Source: Arthrobacter sp. Hiyo8
GTDB taxonomy: Bacteria > Actinomycetota > Actinomycetes > Actinomycetales > Micrococcaceae
Length of the DNA stretch: 64,000 nt
Direction of reading: 5' to 3'
Assembly: GCA_001549895.1 (NCBI GenBank)
Contig: AP014719.1
Location: forward strand, 3,968,001-4,032,000
The position numbers were made by a program, and so were the translations under genes. Positions 21,017 to 30,503 of the stretch are shown here, piece after piece (positions within the stretch are counted from its first letter, which is position 1; each line of letters starts with the position of its first letter). The notes beneath the pieces were generated by a model. That model was not told the origin of the DNA and searched no databases. It saw nothing but the letters and a program-made list of their open reading frames with translations.

Positions 21017-21487
21017 GTGCCCAAGGAAAGTGGCCGTAAGGTAGTGGCCACCAATCGCAAGGCTCGGCATGACTACCACATATTGGATACCTATGAGGCC
21101 GGCATTGCCCTCATGGGAACCGAAGTAAAGTCCCTGCGTGAAGGCCATGCATCGATGGTCGACGGTTTCTGCACCTTCTACAATGACGAGTTGTGGATGG
21201 AGGGCATCCATATCCCTGAGTACAACCAGGGGAGCTGGACCAACCACGCCGCGCGCCGCCGTCGGAAGCTGTTGCTTCACCGCGAGGAACTCAACAAGAT
21301 CTCCGGCAAGATCCGCGAGACCGGGCTGACCGTAGTGCCGCTCCAGCTGTACTTCCTGGATGGACGCGCCAAAGTCGAGATCGCCTTGGCTCGAGGCAAG
21401 AAAGATTACGACAAGCGGCAGACCCTGCGTGAGCAGCAGGACAAGCGCGAATCGCTCCGCGAACTGCGCGAGCGCAACCGCCGTTGA
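21017..21487 (+). CDS. smpB: SsrA-binding protein SmpB
   Basis: 156 residues, intact. A GTG start at 21017 has AAGGAG 7 bases upstream. SmpB binds tmRNA and carries it to stalled ribosomes; GTEVKSLREG and the basic C-terminal tail (KKDYDKRQTLREQ) are diagnostic. The tmRNA gene itself lies 146 bases downstream, so both partners of trans-translation are side by side. Confidence 0.97.
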   Translation: MPKESGRKVVATNRKARHDYHILDTYEAGIALMGTEVKSLREGHASMVDGFCTFYNDELWMEGIHIPEYNQGSWTNHAARRRRKLLLHREELNKISGKIRETGLTVVPLQLYFLDGRAKVEIALARGKKDYDKRQTLREQQDKRESLRELRERNRR

Positions 21488-21633
21488 TTTCCCCAGGCCG
21501 CCACGCGGGTAGGCAGCCAAGGCGTGTCCCGGAATGTTCGGGTGCCGCGATGCGTTATGATGATTAACCCGGCAGGTTTTTAGGTGGTCGTTTTCGGGCG
21601 GTCGTTGTCCTGCGGGGATTGATAACAAAATAC

Positions 21634-21999
21634 GGGGATGATCGGTTTCGACGATGTTAGTCGCGACAGGTGAAGCGGGCCGAGGATGCAGAATTATCTC
21701 GTAAACGCTGTCTGCAAACCAATAAGTGCCAATTCTAAGCGCACTGACTTCGCTCTTGCTGCCTAAGCAGTAAGACAGTCCGTCAGCCCGAGGTTGCTAT
21801 TGCCCCGGATCCTGGCGTCATTTAGATAGCCACTGCTGTTTGCCTTCGTCATCGAGGCAAGCGGGACTCTTAGATGACTGGGCCCGGATCAGCTACTTGT
21901 TCGCAGGATAGCTGGGCCGAGAAAGTCCGACGCGAACTGCGCCCGGAGAAGCCCTGACAACACGACATCGGACGGGGGTTCAATTCCCCCATCTCCACT
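21634..21999 (+). ncRNA. ssrA: Transfer-messenger RNA (tmRNA)
   Basis: The 5' end GGGGATGATCGGTTTCGACG and the 3' end with the T-arm GGTTCAATTCC and acceptor CATCTCCA pair to form the tRNA-like part. The internal tag reads from GCC at 21728 to the TAA at 21764 and encodes ANSKRTDFALAA. The tagged peptides are degraded by ClpXP. The last two bases of the mature end are uncertain; CCA is not clearly encoded. Confidence 0.97.
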
Positions 22000-22047
22000 T
22001 TTTGTGATGAGTCGAGACATCCCTCATGGATGAGTCGGGTCATCGGT

Positions 22048-22078
22048 AACACCCCGGTCTTCGGACCGGGGTGTTTTT
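22048..22078 (+). terminator. Rho-independent terminator after ssrA
   Basis: 12-base arms (22048-22059 and 22064-22075) around a TTCG tetraloop, followed by five T. An almost identical copy lies at 28102. Confidence 0.93.
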
Positions 22079-22168
22079 CTTTGCCCGCGGGAGCATCAGA
22101 CCACGATGGCCGGCCGTTGCCCGGGTATGTTCACCCGCACCAACTGGGGAGGAAACCGGGAACGCTTT

Positions 22169-23382
22169 TCACGACAGTGCCGATTTCAAGTCCACGAGGT
22201 CTGTCCGCATGGGAGTCGGTTCGGGGCGGACCGGGTATTGGTCGCCCGCATATTGGGGTGCCGCTGTTTCGACGGCGAGGTAATCGCTGGCCGGTGAGAC
22301 ACAGGTGTCCAGGATGCGCGACCAGGCAGCGTCAGGCCGGTAGAGCACGCGCGATCCGTTCCGGTCGGTGAGATTGACCAATGAGGTCTCCTTTCCGGCG
22401 TCGAACTTTCTCACCACCTGCGCAAACTGCCCCGAACCGTCGAGGATCACGGGCTGGCCCACGGTGGTCGTGGCGCTTTGGTTGTTCTCCGGGGCGGCGC
22501 CTCCCGCGAGGGTCGCCGGCGTGAGCGCACCGTTGGAGAGATTGATGGTCGAATACCGTGGCGGGTCGACGCCCACCTTCAGCCCCGGGTCGCTCACCGC
22601 AAGCTCGTTCGTCCCGGGGAATCCGAGGATTCCGGCATGCGTGCCCAAAGGGGACACCTTGCCGGAGTCGAGCGGATCGATGAGGAAGATGGATTGGTCG
22701 TCTGCCTGCGCCACCAAGGTGGCGGCGCCGGGAACAAAGCGCCAGTCCGTCGCAGTGACCGGACCGTGGATGCCCTGGACAGCCCACGGAGCGGACGACG
22801 GTTTGTCGACGTCGTAGACAAAGAGCGTTTTCCAGTACTGGCCAGTGGCAGAAGAAGCGGTGAACGTGAAGCCTATGAGGTGATTGGATCCTGCCGCGTG
22901 AAGGTTGGCCACCGTCCCGAGGCTTGGCAAAGGAACAAGCGACGGCGGGCCGCCGGTGAGCGGGACCATCTCAAGTGAGCTGGTGTTGTCATCGTTGACG
23001 GTGACGACGGCGAGGGCGGACGGCAGGGCAGCATACTCCTGGATGCGGGGGCGCTGACAATGACGGTGCCCTGATCGCTTCCGGAGAGGCTTGAGCCGAG
23101 GATCGTGTCCGGCTTCTTCAGGCCTGAGTTGTCTTTGCCGGTGTCCCTCTGCAGGGTGTACAGCGAGAAGGCGGCCGGAGTGGCCGAGCGGGCCAGGGCC
23201 GAAGTGGAATGGGGGTGCGGTAGCTTCGAAAGGTTTGCTACGGTCAACCCGCCGGCAAGGACGGCAAGGATCGCGATGGCGCCGTAGAGGCGCCGGGCAA
23301 AACGGCGTCCGGCCAGTAGCTCTGCTGCGGCAGCAATGGCCGCGGCCCGCTTGGCTGAGACGGGACGGCGCTTAGTAGACAT
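22169..23382 (-). CDS. Membrane-anchored protein with propeller-like extracytoplasmic region, unknown function
   Basis: About 404 residues with one frameshift near 23050 (CCC for CCCC). A basic N-terminus (KRRPVSAKR) leads to one membrane helix (about residues 32-50), then an extracytoplasmic region of repeating short beta stretches (FVYDVDKPS, IFLIDPLDSG, LVNLTDRNGSR), which suggests a beta-propeller. No catalytic motif was recognised. The gene end lies 90 bases from the ssrA terminator on the opposite strand. It overlaps the TIGR03943 gene upstream by 11 bases, so all three minus-strand genes may be one operon. Confidence 0.6.
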
Positions 23383-24127
23383 AGGGCTGTGCCGGCTGTG
23401 TGGTGGGCTTGATGGAGTCCGGTATCAGAACGATTGACTCCCGGCTGGCCGCATTGGGGTTGGCACGGAAGCTGCTGGTGACGGTGACCCAGCTGTCGGT
23501 TTTGTACTCGTTCTGCCAGCCGGGATGATAGACCGGAACACCGATCGGCTGGGCATCGACGGCGCAGCAGGTCACTACAAAACGGGTCACGAAGAATACA
23601 TTTGGATCTGTCTTGTCCGCGCTGATGAACCCGGTCACGGTGGCAGTCTTGTCGGCAAAAAAGTCCTGCCCCGCGCCGGACCGAAGCAACGATGCCCAGT
23701 CCCTCACCGTGAAAGCGGAGTAGTCTCCCTTTCCGGGCAGTGCGGGGGCTTTCAGGGTCAGGGCGGATGCCGAACCGTTGAGGTCCCGTTGCGCGACGGT
23801 GGCAGTAGTAAGGGTCGACGGCGGCAGGATGAGTAAGGCGACGACGGCGGCGATGATGGTCAGCACGCTTCCGACCGGCCACAGCCAGCCCCATCGCGAA
23901 CCGGGCTCATCGGTGTGCTCGTGCCCGTCTTGGGTGCCGGGAGCAAAGGCGAAGGCCGCGAGGGCAAGTACTCCTGCGATCACGGCCATGATGACCGTGA
24001 ACACGAAATACCGCGGATGGATATACAAGGCAAGCTGCCCTGACACGCCCAGCCAGATCGTTGCGATGAGGCCGATCAGGCTGAGGACCACGCCCTGCCA
24101 CCGGCCCACGAGCCGCCTAATGACCAT
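23372..24127 (-). CDS. TIGR03943 family (YcgQ-like) membrane protein
   Basis: 251 residues, intact. Three or four N-terminal membrane helices are followed by an external domain with FFADKTATVTGFISADK and RFVVTCCAVDAQPIGVPV. These are conserved in the TIGR03943 family, which is always paired with a DUF318 permease. The CC pair and His-rich loop (DGHEHTDE) suggest metal contact. It overlaps the permease gene by 11 bases. Family members are often zinc-responsive; no Zur box could be seen upstream here. Confidence 0.8.
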   Translation of the reverse strand: MVIRRLVGRWQGVVLSLIGLIATIWLGVSGQLALYIHPRYFVFTVIMAVIAGVLALAAFAFAPGTQDGHEHTDEPGSRWGWLWPVGSVLTIIAAVVALLILPPSTLTTATVAQRDLNGSASALTLKAPALPGKGDYSAFTVRDWASLLRSGAGQDFFADKTATVTGFISADKTDPNVFFVTRFVVTCCAVDAQPIGVPVYHPGWQNEYKTDSWVTVTSSFRANPNAASRESIVLIPDSIKPTTQPAQPYVY

Positions 24128-25181
24128 AGTTGACCGCCAATCCGAGGACCGCCGCGCAAAGTGCCACCAGCAGGCTGAGCTGAAGGAGGGTTTTCGCGGT
24201 GAACGTGGTGCGCATCAGGGCGAGCATTTTCACGTCGATCATGGGCCCGAAGACGAGGAAAGCCACAATGCCCCCCGGCATGAAGGTTGCTCCGAAAGAC
24301 AGGATAAAGAAGGCATCCACGTTTGAGCAGATCGCAACGACGAAAGCCAACACCATCAATGCCAAGACAGACCAGACCGGGTTGCTACCCAAGGCGACCA
24401 GCACTTCGCGGGAAACGGCAACTTGGATCAGCCCCGCCATGCCTGCACCAACAAACAGTGCAGGCATCATTGCGCGTGTCTCCTGGGCGAACATCTGCAC
24501 GCTGCGCCTGATCCTTCCGGCAGAGCCCGCGTGGTGGTCTGCTACTGAACACGTCTCCTGGAACCGGGCGGTCAGCAGCTCACCTGGCCGCGGATGCCGG
24601 CTGTAGATCCAACCGACAAGGTTGGCGATGAAGAAGCCGCCCAGGACACGGGAGGCCAGGATGCCGTTGTCCCAACCAAACGCCTGCGCGGTGGTGACGA
24701 TGGTGACGGGGTTCAGGATGGGTGCCGCGAACAGGAAAGTCATCGATTCCGCAACCGTCAGGCCATTGACCACCAGACCCCGGGCAAGCGGAACATTGCC
24801 GCATTCGCAAACAGGCAGCAGCATTCCCAAAAGCGACAGGACGAGCCTCCGCAGCACCGGGCTCCGCGGCAGGCGGCGGAGCAGCATGCCCTCCGGCAGC
24901 CAGACCTGGACAGCGATCGAGAGGACGATCCCGAGGAACACGAACGGCAGGGACTCGACGACGACGCTGATCGACAGTGTGGCGAAGTCGCGGGCAGCGT
25001 TGGGTAGAGCAAAGACCTCCGGCGTTGATGGTGCCAGCACCCGGACGGCCGCGAACAGTGCAATGAGGGCGAGCCCGACGATGAGACCGGCGGCAGACTT
25101 CGACGTGAAAGCACGTGACGGGCTTCCGTGCTCGCGTCCCGGCTGTTCGCGTTTGTCGACTGCAGGCAGCGTCACAGTCAC
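24117..25181 (-). CDS. DUF318 family permease (YraQ/YcgR-like)
   Basis: 354 residues, intact, with about nine membrane helices. The conserved LLPVCECGNVPLARGL (Cys-Glu-Cys) and AAPILNPVTI motifs define the permease family, together with a second half carrying CSNVDAFFILS. The substrate is unknown; the Cys-Glu-Cys motif and the TIGR03943 partner suggest a metal or thiol-linked ligand. The start ATG has GGAGTGAC upstream. The upstream 415 bases are gene-free and shared with the divergent deacetylase. Confidence 0.82.
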   Translation of the reverse strand: MTVTLPAVDKREQPGREHGSPSRAFTSKSAAGLIVGLALIALFAAVRVLAPSTPEVFALPNAARDFATLSISVVVESLPFVFLGIVLSIAVQVWLPEGMLLRRLPRSPVLRRLVLSLLGMLLPVCECGNVPLARGLVVNGLTVAESMTFLFAAPILNPVTIVTTAQAFGWDNGILASRVLGGFFIANLVGWIYSRHPRPGELLTARFQETCSVADHHAGSAGRIRRSVQMFAQETRAMMPALFVGAGMAGLIQVAVSREVLVALGSNPVWSVLALMVLAFVVAICSNVDAFFILSFGATFMPGGIVAFLVFGPMIDVKMLALMRTTFTAKTLLQLSLLVALCAAVLGLAVNYGH

Positions 25182-25596
25182 TCCTTACTCCTCGGACCCG
25201 GTCGGGGACACCGGAAGGGGCTGCGAAAACCGACTGTACACGCCGCTCACGTTCGCGACTAGCCTGTCAGCCCTGCCGGTTTCCGAACCGGGCAGAGCTC
25301 CGCTACTCGCTGCGCGGGAGACCCGGACGAAACCGAGTGGCGTGTCCGAAAGACAGGTAGCCGACACTCAAGTCGCTGTGTGGGAACGACAGTATTTTGG
25401 GGAGGGTCGATCACTTGTGGGTGTGGGTGGCCGGCAGTGAGAATGCCCGTTCCGGTTTCGTTCGGGCCATATCCGGGCAGGACATGGGGGACGAACCGCA
25501 TTTGTGAAACGAGTTCGGTCCTATGAAACGATCAAGGCAGAATGACGCGCCAGTCCAAAATACTTCTGTGGGGCAGACCGGTGGACGGTTGCCTCA
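25182..25596. other. Gene-free divergent region
   Basis: Spacer between the divergent permease and deacetylase copy 2. A short frame from ATG 25523 overlaps the deacetylase 5' end and might reflect a longer N-terminus, but no clear signal decides this. No palindrome or riboswitch recognised. Confidence 0.5.
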
Positions 25597-28070
25597 GTGC
25601 CCGAGCGGGGCCAGCCGTGGAAAATACTCGAGTGGTGGAAAATTCTCAAGTCCGGTGGCACCGCAGCCACGGCCATCGGCACAGTGGTGCTTGTCCTTGC
25701 GACATTCTTCAACGCGGTCCTGCTGGCGCCGGCAGCCCAGGCGGCAAGCCTCGTCACTGTGACCCTTACTTTTGATGACGCCCACGTGGATCAGATGGCA
25801 GCCGCTGCCTACATGAACTCGAAGGGCCTTCACGGAACATTCTTCACTCCGTCAGGCTTCCTGAACTCTGACTCCCTGCACATGACGACTGCTCAGGCAC
25901 TCGCGCTTCAGGCAGCGGGTAACGAGATCGGGGGGCACACGGTGACCCACCCCGACCTCGCCCAGGCTGACGCGGGTGAGGTTACCCGTCAGGTTTGCGA
26001 TGACCGCACAAACCTGACGAACATGGGGTTGCGCGTAACGAACTTTGCGTACCCCTATGCCTCGTCCACCCCGGCCATAGAGACGATTGTCCAAAGTTGC
26101 GGCTACAACAGCGCCCGTGGATTGGGTGACATTGCAAGCCAGATCCCCGCATCGGCCGGCATGCCGCTCTCTGAAACCATGCCGCCAGCCGACCCATATC
26201 TGACGAAGGCACCGGACCAGATCGACAGCACGTGGACACTTCAGAACCTGAAGGACCTGACCCTCAAAGCCGAGCCCGGCGGCGGGTGGATGCAATACAC
26301 CTTCCACCACATCAACATCGCGAACAATCCGCTCAACGTGAGCACCGCAAACTTCAATGCCCTCATTGACTTCCTGGTGGCCGAGCAGGCCGCAGGCCGG
26401 ATCATTGTCAAGACCGTCGACCAAGTGATCGGCGGCACTGTCAAGACCAACCCGGCCGGGCCGCCGCCGCCGGCGCCCATCACCTCCGGAAATCTTCTCC
26501 GCAATCCCGGTTTTGAGACCGCCGGCCCCGTCGCCGGAGGGGCGCCTTCGTGCTGGGTTCCGGGAGGCTACGGCAACAACACCTACACCTACAGCACGGT
26601 AACCGGGGCCCACACCGGGACTGCCGCCGAACAACTGGTCATGACCACCTACCTGGACGGTGATGCCAAAATATTGCCACCGCTTGATACGGGCCAATGC
26701 ACCCCGACCGTGACGCCGGGCAAGAGATACACGATGTCGGCCTGGTACAACTCGACGGCGAATACCCAATTCGAGCTCTACTACAGGCTGGGTCAGGGCA
26801 ACTGGCAGTATTGGACGTCGAGTCCGCTCTATCCTGCCTCCGCGGCCTACACCCAGGTCACCTATACCTCTCCACCCGTGCCTGCCGGCGCCACCGCCAT
26901 GACCATGGCACTGACCCTTACCAGCCTGGGAACACTGGTTACCGATGACTACAGCCTGACGGAAGCAGTATTGCCGCCCGGCGCGTTCGAGCCGTTGACC
27001 CCGATGCGCTTGCTCGACACGAGGACCAGCAGCGGCCCGGTGGCTCCCGACGGGACCGTCTCATTCCAGGTCGCTGGAGTGAACGGAATACCGGCAAGCA
27101 TCGCCGCGGTGACGTTCAACCTGACGGTCGCGAACTCAACCTCATTCGGGTTCGTCACGGCCTACGCCTCCGGCACCGTGAGACCTAACGCATCGAACCT
27201 GAATTATGACACGGGACAAATTATCCCGAATAGCGTCACGGTTCCGGTCGGGCCGACGGAAAGGTCACGCTGTACAACCGGTCCAGCGGCACGGCACAAC
27301 TGATAGCAGACGTTTCCGGGTACTACGTCGCAGGAACAGCGGCCGCCGCAGGCGCATTCCAGCCGATCGCGCCAACCAGGTTCCTTGATACCAGGAACAC
27401 CCAACGCCCGTGGCTCCGAACGGCACCGTTTCGGTCCAGGTTGGGGAGTGAGCGGAGTCCCGGCAAACGTGTCGGCCGTGACCTTCAACCTGACGGTCGC
27501 GAACTCGACGTCATTCGGGTTTGTTGCCGCCTATGCCTCGGGAACCCTGAGGCCAAATGCATCCAACCTGAACTACGCCACCGGGCAAATCGTCCCGAAC
27601 AGGGTGACGGTCCCGGTCGGAGCGGACGGCAAGGTCATACTGTACAACCAGTCCAGTGGCACTGCGCAATTGATCGTCGACGTCTCGGGATATTACCTGT
27701 CGGGCGTAGCAACGCTCCCGGGTACGTTCGAGCCGATCGCCCAACGAGGTTCCTTGATACAAGGAACACCACGGCGGTGGCAGGGGACGGAACAATCTCC
27801 TTCCAGGTGGGTGGCGTGGGCGGAGTCCCAGCTACTGCCGCTGCGACGATTTTCAACCTTACGGTGGCCAACTCGACGTCCTTCGGTTTTGTCACGGCCT
27901 ATCCCTCCGGGGCGGCACTCCCGAACGCGTCGAATCTGAACTACGCCACCGGCCAGATTGTCCCCAACAGCGTCACCATTCCAATTGGACCGGATGGCAA
28001 GGTCAATCTGTACAACCGCTCCGGCGGCACCGCCCAACTCATTGCGGATGTCTCGGGTTACTTCCTCTAA
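25597..28070 (+). CDS. Secreted polysaccharide deacetylase with three C-terminal repeats (copy 2)
   Basis: About 825 residues; four one-base gaps (near 27253, 27400, 27447 and 27740), each one base short in a C or G run. A signal peptide (LVLATFFNAVLLAPAAQA), a NodB domain with TLTFDDAHVDQ, GHTVTHPDLAQ and FAYPYAS, a middle region starting NLLRNPGFETAGP, and three repeats from RLLDTR to DVSGYF. The order matches copy 1 (8670-11200) throughout, so the two are paralogues that probably deacetylate a wall or environmental glycan. GTG 25597 is the best supported start, although the true N-terminus may be longer. Confidence 0.85.
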
Positions 28071-28101
28071 CCACGGCGCACGAACAAACCGTCTCACTGA
28101 A

Positions 28102-28135
28102 AACACCCCGGTCTTCGGACCGGGTGTTTTTCTTT
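28102..28135 (+). terminator. Rho-independent terminator after deacetylase copy 2
   Basis: Left arm 28102-28113, TTCG loop, right arm 28118-28128 and TTTTTCTTTG. The sequence is the same as the ssrA terminator at 22048, but the right arm lacks one G. Confidence 0.9.
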
Positions 28136-28202
28136 GACGTTGTGCTTCTTTGCCTCGGATCGTGATCCCGCCGAAGATTCGACGTTCCATTCCCGGGTGA
28201 TC

Positions 28203-28406
28203 TTAATGATTCGGACTTCGGGCCGCGGGCTCGTCATCCGAGTTCTCGATGTTGTCCGTTGAACTTCCAGGTTCCCCGTTGCGATGTTTGGCAGTGCTCT
28301 TGCGATCAACCAGCCTCAGTCGCCGGTGTCCAAAGACCATCACAACGGCTACCACTGCGGCTCCGATGAGGACCATCACGACCCAAATCCATTGTTGCCC
28401 GTCCAC
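28203..28406 (-). CDS. Small one-helix membrane protein, unknown function
   Basis: 67 residues from a GTG start: one hydrophobic helix (WIWVVMVLIGAAVVAVVMVFG) followed by a basic, polar tail (RRLRLVDRKSTAKHRNGEP). Typical layout of a small cytoplasm-facing membrane protein; no family recognised. It stands alone between a terminator and the protease gene on the opposite strand. A weak Shine-Dalgarno (GGGGCGA) lowers certainty. Confidence 0.5.
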   Translation of the reverse strand: MDGQQWIWVVMVLIGAAVVAVVMVFGHRRLRLVDRKSTAKHRNGEPGSSTDNIENSDDEPAARSPNH

Positions 28407-28908
28407 GTTCGCCCCAATCTCAGCCCGTCGGCTGCGTCCCGCTTTGTACTACGAAAGGCCGTTGCCCTGCCTGCCTAGGCCGGAAGGCGGGCCCGCTGAG
28501 GAGTCAGTCTTTCTCCTGATGGTTTGCGTAGGCGATGCACCGACCCCGGTTTTTGAACTGTGGGTAGTCCATTCAGCAAGCCCCCTTGCCTTATTGGCTG
28601 CGACCCCTCGCCGGTCTGAGCCCAGTCGTTGCAATCCGCCCATCTGTTGTCGCATGGACGCTGACCGACACCATAGGACTGCGGGCGGTTGCCGTCTTGA
28701 GTGGTCCCTACTTGTTTTCGGGGATTCGTACGCGACCGCTGTTGCGGTCCGTCGAGTGTGGTTGTTAACCAGTTCAAAGAAGGTAACGACGGCGGCACTC
28801 ACCGTGTCGGCGTGCAGTGGCAGAGTTCACCCACGGCGTAGGACGGAACGGACTAACCGAAGCAGCGTATTCGTTGATATAGACACCACCGGTTACAGGA
28901 GGTGCACG
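28407..28908. other. Gene-free region upstream of the protease
   Basis: About 500 bases between the small membrane protein and the HtrA-like gene. Open frames exist on both strands but have no homology I can recognise and poor ribosome sites. No hairpin or operator stands out. Confidence 0.45.
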
Positions 28909-29907
28909 ATGAGTACGTTGCCGGAACAAGTTTTTCCCGAGGACATCCCTGACGCCCCGTCAGATGACGAAGCCTTGGACGCCTACTCGCGGACAGTGAT
29001 GCACGTCGCAGAGACGGTCACGCCGCATGTTGCAGCTTTGGAGATGAGCAGCGCCCGCAGGAACGGCCAAGTCAGGATTGGAAGCGGATCGGCTGTCGTG
29101 TTCACGGGGGACGGCTACATGCTGACCAACGCCCACGTGGTCTCGGGTCTCCGCTCCGGGCGGGCAATCTTCGCTGACGGAACCCACACCGACGTCGAAC
29201 TCGTCGGTGCGGATCCTTTGTCTGATCTCGCCATTGTCCGCGGGCGCCACACGCCGCCGCCGGCCATCCTGGGCAACGCGGAGTCGCTGCACGTAGGCCA
29301 ATTGGTGATCGCCGTGGGCAACCCGCTGGGGCTGGCAGGATCAGTGACCGCAGGCGTCGTCAGCGGGCTCGGGCGCTCCATCCCGGTCAGGTCCGGACGG
29401 CACAGCAGGGTCATCGAGGACGTCATCCAGACCGACGCTGCGTTGAATCCGGGCAATTCCGGGGGAGCCTTGGCCGACACCCAGGGGCGGATTGTGGGAA
29501 TCAACACTGCCGTGGCCGGTTTGGGCCTCGGACTTGCAGTGCCCATCAACACCACCACCCAGCGGATCATCGCCGCCCTGCTGAGGGACGGCCGGGTCCG
29601 CCGGGCATACCTTGGCTTGGTGAGCACCCCTATTCCTTTGGATGCGAGTGCGGTGATCCGGACTGGCCAGAAGGAGGCGCTGCGGGTGGTGGAAGTCATT
29701 GCAGGATCTCCGGCCGAGCGGGCAGGACTGCTCGCGGGCGACCTTGTGCTCAGTGCTCAGTCGCGGGCGGTATCCAGTGCCGAGAGCCTTCAAAAGCTCT
29801 TGTTTTCGCAGGCCATCGGGGAGCCGTTCTTCCTGACGGTCCTGCGCGACGGCAAAGTCGACGCGATTGTGGCAGTTCCCAGTGAAATGACTGACGCGGA
29901 TTCATGA
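28909..29907 (+). CDS. HtrA/DegP-like trypsin-fold serine protease with PDZ domain
   Basis: 332 residues, intact. AGGAGG at 28898-28903 sets the start. Catalytic triad: His76 (LTNAHVVSG), Asp106 (LSDLAIV) and Ser184 (NPGNSGG). A PDZ domain covers about residues 230-325 (ERAGLLAGDLVLS). Unlike most HtrA proteins there is no signal peptide or membrane helix, so it should act in the cytoplasm or be exported another way. Its terminator is split by the IS immediately downstream. Confidence 0.88.
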   Translation: MSTLPEQVFPEDIPDAPSDDEALDAYSRTVMHVAETVTPHVAALEMSSARRNGQVRIGSGSAVVFTGDGYMLTNAHVVSGLRSGRAIFADGTHTDVELVGADPLSDLAIVRGRHTPPPAILGNAESLHVGQLVIAVGNPLGLAGSVTAGVVSGLGRSIPVRSGRHSRVIEDVIQTDAALNPGNSGGALADTQGRIVGINTAVAGLGLGLAVPINTTTQRIIAALLRDGRVRRAYLGLVSTPIPLDASAVIRTGQKEALRVVEVIAGSPAERAGLLAGDLVLSAQSRAVSSAESLQKLLFSQAIGEPFFLTVLRDGKVDAIVAVPSEMTDADS

Positions 29908-29938
29908 GGAGCCGCGGACCTGTTGGAGCCAGTCCGCG

Positions 29939-29953
29939 AAAAAGCCGGAGCCA
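29939..29953 (+). terminator. Left half of a terminator split by the IS
   Basis: AAAAAGCCGGAGCCA is the 5' arm. Its partner TGGCTCCGGCTTTTT lies at 31396-31410, beyond the IS. Without the IS and one copy of the 3-base target repeat the two arms would form a perfect 15-base stem with an AGC loop, so the element sits in the loop. Confidence 0.85.
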
Positions 29954-30015
29954 AGCTGAACTGCTCCCCGAAAGTTGGACTGAGAATTCAGTTCTGACTT
30001 ACGGGGAGCAGTTTC

Positions 30016-30503
30016 ATGTTAAAAAGCAGTTCGTTGTCCGAGGAGCAGCGCGCGGCCGCGGTAGCGTTGTTTGAGACCGGTTGGGGCGCGAAGTCCGTTG
30101 CCGCAAAGCTCGGGGTGAGCAAGCGGGCTATAGGCCGGTTGTATGACCGGTGGAGAGTTCGCGGAGGTACAACGCTAGTGGCCAAGCCAACCAAGCGGCA
30201 GTTTTCGTTTGAGTTCAAACTCGCTGTTGTGCAGCGGTTTCTGGCTGGAGAGACCCAGGTGGCCTTGGCGCAGGAGTTCCAGCTGTCGTCCCCGATTCTG
30301 ATCAAGAAGTGGGCAAGCCTGTATCGGAATGAAGGTGAAGACGGTCTGCGTCCGAAGCCCAAGGGCCGCCCGAAGTCGCCTTTCGGGCGCCGTCGCAGCC
30401 TGAGTCAGAACTGCAAAGGTTGCGCCGTGAGAACGAGCGCTTGCGGGCAGAGGTGGCGTTCCTGGGAAAAGTGCAGGCCTTGAGGGACGAGGATCGGCGG
30501 TAA
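30016..30503 (+). CDS. IS150-like transposase OrfA (helix-turn-helix)
   Basis: About 162 residues with a frameshift near 30384, where GGG should be GGGG. Two helix-turn-helix units are seen (about residues 10-50 and 60-105: AKLGVSKRAIGRLYDRW, then LAGETQVALAQEF). A Leu-rich coil follows (ELQRLRRENERLRAEVAFL). OrfA recognises the IS ends. In IS3 elements ribosomes slip by -1 near the orfA end to make the OrfAB fusion; the orfB frame overlaps its stop here. Confidence 0.85.
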
